Below, piece after piece: positions 6,736 through 13,794 of a stretch of DNA of 32,891 bases (its first letter is position 1; each line of letters opens with the position of its first letter). The notes under the pieces were generated by a model. It did not search any database and had not been told where the DNA came from. It worked only from the letters and a program-made list of their open reading frames with translations. The position numbers were made by a program, and so were the translations under genes. The stretch is from the NCBI GenBank assembly GCA_017467345.1, contig JAFTSI010000004.1:1-32891 (forward strand). Reading direction: 5' to 3'. The stretch comes from Clostridia bacterium. Its GTDB lineage: Bacteria; Bacillota; Clostridia; Christensenellales; Borkfalkiaceae.

Positions 6736-6765
6736 ACGCCCGATTGCATTTACGCAATCGGGCGT
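6736..6765. terminator. Terminator after phosphohexomutase gene
   Basis: A perfect 12-bp stem ACGCCCGATTGC / GCAATCGGGCGT with a 6-nt loop. On the minus strand it follows the mutase stop at 6781. The T-run is better on the plus strand (TTTTTATTATTTTT), and weaker (GGCTTTCTT) on the minus strand. Confidence 0.75.
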
Positions 6766-6780
6766 TTTTATTATTTTTAC

Positions 6781-8493
6781 TTATTTCAAAAGTTCTTCAA
6801 AGCCCTTTTTAACCTTTCTAAAAAGCATTTGCGCTTTTGCCTCGTTTTGGCTCTTTAACGAATAGTATATTTTAAGTTTTGGCTCTGTTCCACTTGGGCG
6901 AACGCACACAAAACTTCCACCATCAATTTCGTAATATACTGCGTTGGTTTTTGGGCTATCAAGTTCACTAACCGTGCCATCAGCATCAATCTTTTTAGCG
7001 CTTGAATAATCGCGCACGGCTTTAACTTTTAATCCACCGATTGCATCTACTTTTACAGTTTTAAGTTTATCTACAACTGCGTTCATCTCTTTCATAGCGT
7101 TTAGCCCGCTATACTTGATTGATACATTTGTGTCAAAAACAAAACCGTATTTTGCGTATAATTCTTGTAATCTTCCGTAAACGGTTTCGCCCTTAAAGTT
7201 TAGGTAGCACACCATTTCGGCAAACAACATACTTGCAACAACTGCATCTTTATCACGGCAATGCGTTCCGCGAAGATATCCACAACTTTCTTCAAAGCCA
7301 AACACGAATTTCTTTAAGCCACTATCGTCAAATTGTTTAATCTTTTCGCCTATAAACTTAAATCCAACGGGCGTTTCCATAAGTTCTACGCCATAATCGT
7401 CGGCAATAAGTTTTGCCATACCAGTAGAAACAAAACTCTTAACGGCAAAGCCTTTTTGAGAAAGTTTTCCGTTTTCGCTTAACTTTCTTAATACATAGTC
7501 AAGTAAAAGTATTCCTGTTTGGTTGCCAGATAACACTTCAAACTCACCTTTATCGTTCCTTACTGCAACGCCAAGCCTATCACAATCAGGGTCAGTTCCA
7601 AACACTACATCTGCGTTCTTAAAGTCTGCCATTTTGATTGCAAGGGTTAATGCTTCTTTGCACTCTGGATTAGGAACTTCTACCGTTGAAAATTCGGTAT
7701 CTTTATTAACTTGTTCTGGAACAAGCGTTGCGCTTATGCCTATGCTTTTAAGTATTGTGGTTACTGGCACATATCCACTACCGTGAATAGGTGTGTAAAT
7801 AAGTTTGATTTTTTTGCCAACCTTTTTTACTTCCTTTTTAGAAAGCGAAAGGGCTTTTATGGTTTTATAATACTTTTTATCAATTGACTTTGGAACGATT
7901 TTAACTTTTTTAAGGCCTTCTTCGTCAATTAATATTTTTTCAGACAATGGGTCGCCTATCTCATTGATAAACTTAACCACTTCTTCGGTTGCTTCTGGCG
8001 ACATTTGTGCGCCATCTGCACCATATACTTTATAGCCGTTATATTCTTTAGGGTTGTGGCTTGCAGTAATCATAATACCTGCAACCTTTTTAAGTTCGCG
8101 AACAGCGTATGATAGCATAGGAACAGGATGCACATCACTAAATACATGCACGGTAATTCCGTTGTTTGCTAATACTATTGCTGATGCAGTTGCAAACTCT
8201 TTTGACATACGCCTTGTGTCGTAAGAAATCACAACGCCCCTTTTCATTGCCTTTGCGCCAAGTGTTTTTATGTATTCTGCTAAGCCTTGGGTCGCTTGGC
8301 GAACGGTGTATATATTCATCATATTCGTGCCAAGCCCTATAAGCCCACGCATTCCTGCCGTGCCAAACTCTAAAAACTTGCCGAATCTATATTCAATCTC
8401 TTTTTTGTCGGATTTCAATGCCGAAAGTTCTTCTTTTTCTTTAACCGATAGTAATTCGCTTGCCATCCAGTTTTTGTAAATAGTCTTAAACAT
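6781..8493 (-). CDS. pgcA: Phosphoglucomutase/phosphomannomutase (alpha-D-phosphohexomutase)
   Basis: The product is 570 aa, the normal length for PgcA-type Bacillota phosphoglucomutases. It interconverts glucose 1- and 6-phosphate, feeding UDP-glucose, glycogen or cell-wall glycan synthesis. Visible motifs are the phosphoserine loop TASHNP (S145), the metal-binding DPDCDR, the sugar loop GFEESCGY and the phosphate-binding RPSGTEPK near the end. The ATG is preceded by GGGAG. Transcribed alone from a perfect consensus promoter. The gene symbol follows B. subtilis usage. Confidence 0.92.
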   Translation of the reverse strand: MFKTIYKNWMASELLSVKEKEELSALKSDKKEIEYRFGKFLEFGTAGMRGLIGLGTNMMNIYTVRQATQGLAEYIKTLGAKAMKRGVVISYDTRRMSKEFATASAIVLANNGITVHVFSDVHPVPMLSYAVRELKKVAGIMITASHNPKEYNGYKVYGADGAQMSPEATEEVVKFINEIGDPLSEKILIDEEGLKKVKIVPKSIDKKYYKTIKALSLSKKEVKKVGKKIKLIYTPIHGSGYVPVTTILKSIGISATLVPEQVNKDTEFSTVEVPNPECKEALTLAIKMADFKNADVVFGTDPDCDRLGVAVRNDKGEFEVLSGNQTGILLLDYVLRKLSENGKLSQKGFAVKSFVSTGMAKLIADDYGVELMETPVGFKFIGEKIKQFDDSGLKKFVFGFEESCGYLRGTHCRDKDAVVASMLFAEMVCYLNFKGETVYGRLQELYAKYGFVFDTNVSIKYSGLNAMKEMNAVVDKLKTVKVDAIGGLKVKAVRDYSSAKKIDADGTVSELDSPKTNAVYYEIDGGSFVCVRPSGTEPKLKIYYSLKSQNEAKAQMLFRKVKKGFEELLK

Positions 8494-8540
8494 AAACTCT
8501 CCCTTCGGCGTTTTTCACGCCATATTACCGAGTATAATAC

Positions 8541-8569
8541 ATTATACATTTTATTTAAAAATATGTCAA
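8541..8569 (-). promoter_or_regulatory. Consensus promoter of phosphohexomutase gene
   Basis: On the minus strand TTGACA (8564-8569), 17 bp, TATAAT (8541-8546), all consensus. The leader has a small stem GGCGT/ACGCC (8507-8521) right before the ribosome binding site. Confidence 0.85.
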
Positions 8570-8657
8570 AGATTTTTCATTTTTTATCAATATATTTCGT
8601 AGAAAAATCCAAATTTTTCGCGCTAAAAAATTTTTCGTAAAATTATATTGCAAACAG

Positions 8658-8686
8658 TTGACAATAATTTTTTATTTTGTTAAAAT
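8658..8686 (+). promoter_or_regulatory. Promoter of tRNA cluster
   Basis: TTGACA (8658-8663), 17 bp, TAAAAT (8681-8686). It starts transcription about 24 nt before the first tRNA. Confidence 0.85.
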
Positions 8687-8716
8687 CTTAAAGCATTGTC
8701 TTTCAGTAGCATTTTT

Positions 8717-8790
<74 letters not shown>

Positions 8791-8818
8791 AACCCTTTCA
8801 TTGAAGGAACTTGCTTAT

Positions 8819-8895
8819 GCACCTGTAGCTCAGTTGGATAGAGCATCGGCCTTCTAAGCCGAGGGTCAGGGGTTCGAATCCCTTCAGGCGCACCA
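8819..8895 (+). tRNA. tRNA-Arg (TCT)
   Basis: Anticodon stem TCGGC / GCCGA with loop CTTCTAA giving TCT; T-loop TTCGAAT; encoded CCA. The acceptor stem GCACCTG / CAGGCGC has an A-C mismatch at pair 3-70. Confidence 0.96.
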
Positions 8896-8899
8896 ATAT

Positions 8900-8977
8900 G
8901 GCGGGTGTAGCTCAGTTGGTTAGAGCGCAAGATTGTGGTCCTTGAGGTCGTGGGTTCGATTCCCATCACCCGCCCCA
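8900..8977 (+). tRNA. tRNA-His (GTG)
   Basis: Anticodon GTG. The extra 5' G (-1) characteristic of tRNA-His at 8900 faces C73 (8974); the acceptor stem is GCGGGTG / CACCCGC; CCA is encoded. Confidence 0.97.
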
Positions 8978-8996
8978 CTTTAATATAAAGACACAT

Positions 8997-9071
8997 AGGG
9001 GTGTCGCCAAGCGGTAAGGCACTGGATTTTGATTCCAGCATTCGTAGGTTCAAATCCTGCCACCCCTGCCA
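8997..9071 (+). tRNA. tRNA-Gln (TTG)
   Basis: Acceptor stem AGGGGTG / CACCCCT, anticodon loop TTTTGAT giving TTG, discriminator G, encoded CCA. Confidence 0.95.
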
Positions 9072-9098
9072 AAAACCAAATCACCTATACGGGCATAT

Positions 9099-9174
9099 GT
9101 ACCTTTAGCTCAGTTGGTAGAGCAACTGACTCTTAATCAGTGGGTCCAGGGTTCGAGTCCCTGAAGGTGCACCA
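9099..9174 (+). tRNA. tRNA-Lys (CTT)
   Basis: Acceptor GTACCTT / AAGGTGC with one T-G wobble, anticodon loop CTCTTAA giving CTT, encoded CCA. Confidence 0.96.
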
Positions 9175-9178
9175 AAAT

Positions 9179-9254
9179 GATTCATTAGCTCAGCCGGTAG
9201 AGCACGTGACTTTTAATCACGGTGTCCGGGGTTCGATTCCCCGATGGATCACCA
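9179..9254 (+). tRNA. tRNA-Lys (TTT)
   Basis: Acceptor GATTCAT / ATGGATC, anticodon loop CTTTTAA giving TTT, encoded CCA. Last gene of the tRNA operon. Its 3' end is partly copied downstream. Confidence 0.96.
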
Positions 9255-9255
9255 G

Positions 9256-9287
9256 AAAAACCAAACAGTTTCTACTGTTTGGTTTTT
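9256..9287 (+). terminator. Terminator of tRNA operon
   Basis: Stem AAAAACCAAACAGT / ACTGTTTGGTTTTT with loop TTCT, ending in a T-run two bases after the last tRNA. Confidence 0.9.
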
Positions 9288-9293
9288 TTGTTT

Positions 9294-9375
9294 GGTGCTC
9301 CATCGGGCTAAAAAACGAACCCCGTGGGGTTCGGCTTTGCCATCGTAGTGAAACGGAGATGTTTCCCCGATGGAT
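9294..9375. repeat. Inverted and direct partial copies of the tRNA-Lys 3' end
   Basis: GGTGCTCCATCGGG (9294-9307) is the reverse complement of the tRNA-Lys(TTT) 3' end CCCGATGGATCACC with one mismatch. TTTCCCCGATGGAT (9362-9375) is a direct copy matching 13 of 14 bases (tRNA positions about 9235-9249). Between them lies an 8-bp hairpin CGAACCCC-GT-GGGGTTCG (about 9316-9333). Such tRNA 3' fragments often mark old integration sites. No integrase is present here. Confidence 0.5.
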
Positions 9376-9421
9376 TAATCTAACAAACAACTTCAACCGA
9401 TTAATAATTTCAAAAAACCCA

Positions 9422-9450
9422 TTGATTTTGTTTAGTAGGTTTTGTATAAT
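9422..9450 (+). promoter_or_regulatory. Promoter of SGNH hydrolase gene
   Basis: TTGATT (9422-9427), 17 bp, TATAAT (9445-9450). The -10 overlaps the upstream alternative start at 9442, supporting translation from 9469. Confidence 0.7.
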
Positions 9451-9468
9451 TACAAAAAGGAGTTTGTT

Positions 9469-10032
9469 ATGGATTTAAAAAATAAAACTGTTTTATTCCT
9501 TGGCTCATCAGTTACTTTTGGCGCTACAAAGAAGGGTGTTTCTTTTGCAGATATATTAGCAAAAAAACTTTCGTTTAATATGATTAAAAGCGCAGTTTGT
9601 GGAACTACGCTTGCAGATATTAATGCTAACTCTTACCCAAAAAGACTTATGCAAATTGATAAAAACACAAAAGTTGACCTTTTTGTTTGCCAACTTTCTA
9701 CCAACGACGCAGGTCAAAACTTGCCCATTATTGAAACGGAAAAGGCGATTAGGTTTATAATAGAATACACTAAAAGCACTTTTAACTGCCCCTTAGTATT
9801 TTTTACAGGAACTTACTTTGAAAATGAAAACTACGCTAAATTTGTAGAACTAATTATTGCATTAAAAGAAGAATATGGTTTTTATTTATTAGACCTTTAT
9901 AACGATAACAAAATGCGAAACATTTCTAAAAAAACTTACGAAAAATATATGCAAGACCCTATTCACCCAACAATTTTGGGTTATGAAAAATGGTGGTCGC
10001 CAAAGTTTATAGAACTTTTTAACTTAATCTAA
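9469..10032 (+). CDS. SGNH/GDSL hydrolase family protein
   Basis: The product is 187 aa. The four SGNH blocks are visible: LFLGSSVTFG (block I, catalytic Ser near residue 12; GDS has become GSS), CGTTL (block II Gly), STNDAG (block III Asn) and DPIHPTILGY (block V Asp and His). The family hydrolyses esters such as acyl or acetyl groups on sugars and lipids; the substrate is unknown. No signal peptide is seen, so it is likely cytoplasmic. AAAAGGAG lies 6 nt before the ATG at 9469. The gene stands alone, converging on upp across a shared terminator. Confidence 0.82.
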   Translation: MDLKNKTVLFLGSSVTFGATKKGVSFADILAKKLSFNMIKSAVCGTTLADINANSYPKRLMQIDKNTKVDLFVCQLSTNDAGQNLPIIETEKAIRFIIEYTKSTFNCPLVFFTGTYFENENYAKFVELIIALKEEYGFYLLDLYNDNKMRNISKKTYEKYMQDPIHPTILGYEKWWSPKFIELFNLI

Positions 10033-10037
10033 CAAAC

Positions 10038-10068
10038 AAAAAGCACACTCAAACTGAGTGTGCTTTTT
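10038..10068. terminator. Bidirectional terminator between SGNH hydrolase and upp
   Basis: Stem AAAAAGCACACTCA / TGAGTGTGCTTTTT with loop AAC. The 19-bp core is the exact reverse complement of the terminator core at 12437-12455. Confidence 0.85.
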
Positions 10069-10076
10069 GTTTTTAA

Positions 10077-10715
10077 TTATTTAGTACCGAATATTCTATC
10101 ACCTGCGTCACCCAAACCTGGCAAAATGTAGCCGTGTTCGTTAAGCGTTCTATCTAAAGTAGAAACATATATTTCAACGTCGGGATGCGCTTTGGCAACT
10201 TTATCAACGCCTTGTGGTGCAGCAATAATTGATAAGAACTTAATTTTTTTACAGCCACGCTCTTTAAGTTTATTTATTGCATCAACTGCGCTACCACCAG
10301 TTGCAAGCATTGGGTCAATTACCATAACAACCTTTTCTTCAATGTTTGGTGGAAGTTTACAATAATATTCTTCTGGCTCTAAAGTTTCTTCGTTTCGGCA
10401 AAGACCTATATGCCCCACTTTTGCAGCAGGAAAAAGCGAAAGTATTCCATCAACCATACCAAGCCCTGCACGCAAAATAGGAACTATTGCAATAGAGTTT
10501 TCTTTAACAACCGTTTGAGTGGTTTTTTCAAGTGGGGTTTCTACTTCAATTACTTGAGTAGGAACTTCTTTAAAACTTTCGTATGCCATAAGCATAGCAA
10601 GTTCTTTAATAATTTCTCTAAACTGCTTAGTATCGGTATCTTTGCTACGAATAATTGCAAGTTTATGTCTAATAAGCGGATGGTCTAAGACAGTAACGTT
10701 TTTATATTTTTCCAT
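10077..10715 (-). CDS. upp: Uracil phosphoribosyltransferase
   Basis: The product is 212 aa, the usual size. It makes UMP from uracil and PRPP in pyrimidine salvage. The PRPP-binding loop [15 protein letters not shown] lies near residues 128-142, and the uracil-binding end [12 protein letters not shown] is intact. AAGGAAG precedes the start. It follows the uracil permease by 23 bp in one operon, so uptake and trapping of uracil are encoded together. Confidence 0.96.
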   Translation of the reverse strand: MEKYKNVTVLDHPLIRHKLAIIRSKDTDTKQFREIIKELAMLMAYESFKEVPTQVIEVETPLEKTTQTVVKENSIAIVPILRAGLGMVDGILSLFPAAKVGHIGLCRNEETLEPEEYYCKLPPNIEEKVVMVIDPMLATGGSAVDAINKLKERGCKKIKFLSIIAAPQGVDKVAKAHPDVEIYVSTLDRTLNEHGYILPGLGDAGDRIFGTK

Positions 10716-10738
10716 TTCAATACTTCCTTGTATATAAA

Positions 10739-12157
10739 TTAAGCGGCGGTGTTTTCATCCTTATTTTCTTCTGTTTCAGTTTGAGCATTTGTCTTTCTTG
10801 CCTTTGCAGAAATAAGGTTTGCTAAAACACCTAAAATTAAAGCGCAAGCAATAGAAGTGATGGTAACGCTACCGAAAGTTAAAGTCATACCACCAACGCC
10901 CGCAATTAAAATAACAGAAACGGTAAAAAGATTAGCATTGTCGTTAAGGTCAACTTTTTGAATCATTTTAAGACCCGATACTGCGATAAAGCCGTAAAGA
11001 GCAACGCACACGCCACCCATTACGCAAGATGGAATGGTTGCAAGCAAGGTTACAAACGGCGCGAAGAAAGATGCAACCACGCAAATTATTGCTGCAAACA
11101 CAATAGTAATTACCGATGCATTGCCAGAAATTGCCACGCAACCAACTGATTCACCATAAGTGGTATTAGGACAACCACCAAAGAACGCACCAACCATAGA
11201 ACCAACGCCATCGCCAAGCAAGGTTCTATGAAGACCTGGTTCTTTAGTAAGGTCGGTGCCTATAATAGAAGAAATATTTTTATGGTCGGCAAGGTGTTCT
11301 GCGAACACAACGAAAGCCACCGGAACATAAGCGATAAACAAGGTTAAAAGGTATGCTCCAAAATTATCTAATTGAGAGAAAGCATCAATGCCTTCAACAA
11401 AAGTAAATTCAGGCAACCAAGCCATATCTTTAAACAAAGAGAAGTTGATAATTTGAAGTGCAGGAACGTCTGCAATTAAACCGATAACGGTAAAGATTGA
11501 AGCAACTATATAGCCCGCCAAAATACCTATAATAAAAGGAATCATTTTAAGCATTTTTTTGCCGTAAACCGAGCAAACGATAACGGTAGCCAAAGTAACC
11601 AAACCACAAACCAACGCAAGGTAAGGGGATGCAACCGATGCGCCTTCTACCAACACGCCACCCTTAAACAAATCGCCAATAGCGTTGCCCGAAAGCGAAA
11701 GACCTATAATAGCAACGGTAGGACCAATAACCGATGCGGGCATAATTTTGTCAATCCATTTAACACCAGCGAACTTAACTACAATAGCGATAATAACATA
11801 CACTAATCCAGCCATAACTGCGCCGATAATTAAACCAAGATAGCCCACAGCCATACTTGCAGCACCACCTATTGCTGCGCACATAGAACCTATAAATGCA
11901 AAAGATGAGCCAAGGAACACAGGGCTTTTGAACTTAGTAAAGCATAGATAAACCAAAGTTCCTATACCTGCACCAAACAACGCTGCCGATTGCGACATTT
12001 GTGCGCCCATTGCCAAACCTTCTTTGCTACCGTTAATGATAACGGGAACAACGATGGTCGCCGCCAAAATCGCCAAAACTTGTTGAAACGCAAAAACAAG
12101 CGTTTTTAAAAAGCCAGGGCGGTCTTTAACACCATAGTAAAGATTTACACTTTTCAT
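10739..12157 (-). CDS. uraA: Uracil permease (NCS2/uracil-xanthine family)
   Basis: The product is 472 aa with about 14 hydrophobic segments, typical of the NCS2 nucleobase:cation symporters. The start [12 protein letters not shown], the FLGSSFAF segment, the [11 protein letters not shown] segment with the conserved transmembrane Glu, and [11 protein letters not shown] fit uracil permeases. I chose the ATG at 12157: GGGGG lies 8 nt upstream. A longer frame from a TTG at 12175 would start inside that region. It is the first gene of uraA-upp. No PyrR attenuator or riboswitch is evident in the short leader. Confidence 0.92.
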   Translation of the reverse strand: MKSVNLYYGVKDRPGFLKTLVFAFQQVLAILAATIVVPVIINGSKEGLAMGAQMSQSAALFGAGIGTLVYLCFTKFKSPVFLGSSFAFIGSMCAAIGGAASMAVGYLGLIIGAVMAGLVYVIIAIVVKFAGVKWIDKIMPASVIGPTVAIIGLSLSGNAIGDLFKGGVLVEGASVASPYLALVCGLVTLATVIVCSVYGKKMLKMIPFIIGILAGYIVASIFTVIGLIADVPALQIINFSLFKDMAWLPEFTFVEGIDAFSQLDNFGAYLLTLFIAYVPVAFVVFAEHLADHKNISSIIGTDLTKEPGLHRTLLGDGVGSMVGAFFGGCPNTTYGESVGCVAISGNASVITIVFAAIICVVASFFAPFVTLLATIPSCVMGGVCVALYGFIAVSGLKMIQKVDLNDNANLFTVSVILIAGVGGMTLTFGSVTITSIACALILGVLANLISAKARKTNAQTETEENKDENTAA

Positions 12158-12192
12158 TTGTATATCCCCCAACAAATATTTTTATTGAAATT

Positions 12193-12221
12193 ATTATACC
12201 AAACTTAAAGTAATAAATCAA
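12193..12221 (-). promoter_or_regulatory. Promoter of uraA-upp operon
   Basis: On the minus strand TTGATT (12216-12221), 17 bp, TATAAT (12193-12198). It ends 11 bp before the left 205-bp repeat begins. Confidence 0.75.
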
Positions 12222-12231
12222 CATAAAAATT

Positions 12232-12436
12232 AAAAAATACCTATTAAAAATAGGTAAACTTGGTGATATAATTTTTTTAAAGTGATTATTATGAAAAAAC
12301 AAGCACAGTTTAACACTTTAACCACTAATTTTATAGATGAAAGGTATTCATATAACCTATACCCACGCCCCACCTTTAAGCGCGATAGTTTTTATAACCT
12401 TAACGGAGAGTAGGATTTAAGCATTAAACAAAAAAA
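12232..12436 (+). repeat. 205-bp direct repeat, left copy
   Basis: Aligns without gaps to 16357-16561 with three differences by my reading. It contains the promoter, palindrome and first 49 codons of the GH2 gene. Homology stops at an A-run on both sides. The two copies bracket the WYL/AAA cassette. Confidence 0.9.
12291..12413 (+). pseudogene. Decayed 5' fragment of the GH2 glycosidase gene
   Basis: The reading frame copies the first 40 residues of the GH2 protein at 16416 (MKKQAQFNTLTTNF...) and then stops, because Trp41 TGG has become TAG. Two further changes hit expression: the -35 TTGAAA is TTAAAA, and the ribosome binding site AAGGTG is AAAGTG. All three differences are G in the intact copy and A here. 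The fragment is cut off at 12436 by a terminator. Confidence 0.88.
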
Positions 12437-12461
12437 CACACTCAGTTTGAGTGTGTTTTTT
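12431..12461. terminator. Terminator at left edge of the cassette
   Basis: Stem AAAAAACACACTCA / TGAGTGTGTTTTTT with loop GTT. It ends the minus-strand AAA operon and also stops any transcript from the GH2 fragment. Core identical in reverse complement to 10044-10062. Confidence 0.85.
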
Positions 12462-13104
12462 ATTGTTTTGTTTCTTTATACCCTTGCGCTTTTAAGCCGA
12501 TTATAATTGCTTTTAATATTTCGCCATCTACTATACTACAATATATTTCGTTCTCAAGTTCATCATATCCATCAATGCAATATTCGGTTTCATCTTTCAA
12601 AAAGCAAAAGGTTTTATCTTTTAAGTTAACACCAAGATAATCCACAACACCTTTTTCTTTTTGTTCATCAGTTTGAGAATAAAATTTTGGTTGCTCTGTA
12701 ATTAAAAGAAAATCTCTTTCCATTTTACCTTCATAGATATCAAAATATTTTCTTATTGCCGAAAGGTCGTAATATAGAGTTTCAATATCACAGTCTTCGC
12801 ATTCTTCTAAAATATAGCAAACATACCTTAGTGCCATTTCCTTTGTTTCTGTCCAACCTTTACCATATAAATACGATTCAAAGTTTCTAATACACCTTGC
12901 ATAAAATCTGCGCCATTCGTAAAAATAAAGTTCGCTTATTTTATATGACTTAAAAAGAGTATATGCCCTTTCAATATGCGTATAGTCGCAACACTTTTCT
13001 AAAGTTCCTAATTGATTATTTATTTGCCTTAATATTTCATAATCACACTCTAAGTTCAATGCTTTTACCATTAACCTTTTTAATTCGTTTTTTCTAATAT
13101 ACAT
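12460..13104 (-). CDS. Uncharacterised cassette protein A (paralogue of protein B)
   Basis: The product is 214 aa with no family I recognise. It is soluble, with no signal or membrane segment, and rich in Tyr, Glu, Lys and Cys. It is a paralogue of the protein encoded immediately upstream at 13118-13783. Shared features are the MYIR start, an (E/L)xW..FYAR.I..F segment, a MAL.Y segment after a Lys-Asp/Glu pair, FYSQT / FYTQT followed by VNLKDKT / INLKTKT, and the C-terminal GLKAQGYKE / GLKAKGYKE. AGGAG precedes the ATG, 13 bp after the neighbour's stop. It is the last gene of the AAA operon. Co-transcription suggests it acts with the ATPase as an adaptor, substrate or effector, but the sequence does not show which. 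Confidence 0.8.
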   Translation of the reverse strand: MYIRKNELKRLMVKALNLECDYEILRQINNQLGTLEKCCDYTHIERAYTLFKSYKISELYFYEWRRFYARCIRNFESYLYGKGWTETKEMALRYVCYILEECEDCDIETLYYDLSAIRKYFDIYEGKMERDFLLITEQPKFYSQTDEQKEKGVVDYLGVNLKDKTFCFLKDETEYCIDGYDELENEIYCSIVDGEILKAIIIGLKAQGYKETKQ

Positions 13105-13117
13105 ACCCTTTCTCCTG

Positions 13118-13783
13118 TTAATTTGATACTTCTTTATACCCTTTTGCTTTTAAGCCAGCCATTATAACATCAATTAGTTCTTTTCTTACAGGATAATTAT
13201 AATCGTAATCAACTTCTAAATCTATTCCTTTTCCTTGATAAGAGTAGGTTTTGGTTTTTAAATTTATTCTTACAATGTTAGACACTTTATAATTTCGCTC
13301 TTCTTTGGGTGTTTGAGTGTAGAAAACTGGCAACTGGTCAGGGAAAACATAATCGTGCTTTCTTTTATTAAAGAAAATATCAAAGTGTTTTTTTATTTCT
13401 AAAAGCCATTCATCGCTACCGATTTCATAATTATAACCCCTTACAGCATCTCTAATATACTCTAATGCCATATCTTTTACATCAGTGCATTTACCCCTAT
13501 TTTCTGGGTAAAACCAAAAGCCTTTAATATAACGCGCGTAAAAATTGCACCACTCTTCAAGATAATCTTTGTTTATAGTGTTTTCCTTATAAGCCTTTAA
13601 TGCATTTTCAATGTAGGTAAGGTTTAAGCAACCATTAAAACAATCATATTTTACACATTCTTCATCTATCCACCACTTAATCCTATAAGATTGAATATGT
13701 GTTGCTTTGAGTTCTTTAAAAGTGCAATCTAACTTTACAGCCCTTTTGATATAAGATGATAATTCGCTGTTTCTAATATACAT
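13118..13783 (-). CDS. Uncharacterised cassette protein B (paralogue of protein A)
   Basis: The product is 221 aa, also of no recognised family, and related along its whole length to the downstream 214-aa protein. The N-terminal half is predicted helical, with EWCNFYARYIKGF at its centre. The C-terminal part carries FYTQTPKEE and VRINLKTKTYSY and ends GLKAKGYKEVSN. It starts 11 bp after the AAA ATPase stop behind GGGGGG, so the genes are tightly coupled. Two diverged copies in tandem suggest a hetero-oligomer or a pair with split specificity. No nuclease, protease or toxin motif is visible. Confidence 0.8.
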   Translation of the reverse strand: MYIRNSELSSYIKRAVKLDCTFKELKATHIQSYRIKWWIDEECVKYDCFNGCLNLTYIENALKAYKENTINKDYLEEWCNFYARYIKGFWFYPENRGKCTDVKDMALEYIRDAVRGYNYEIGSDEWLLEIKKHFDIFFNKRKHDYVFPDQLPVFYTQTPKEERNYKVSNIVRINLKTKTYSYQGKGIDLEVDYDYNYPVRKELIDVIMAGLKAKGYKEVSN

Positions 13784-13794
13784 AATCCCCCCTA

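Noticed and set aside
9140..9478. Plus-strand frame through the last tRNAs
   Set aside because: It overlaps two tRNA genes and the terminator, with no protein family features.
12158..12192. Riboswitch or PyrR attenuator before uraA
   Set aside because: The leader is about 30 nt and has no competing hairpins or terminator.
12291..12413. A functional 40-aa peptide gene
   Set aside because: It is an exact copy of the GH2 N terminus ending at a nonsense codon, with damaged -35 and ribosome binding site.
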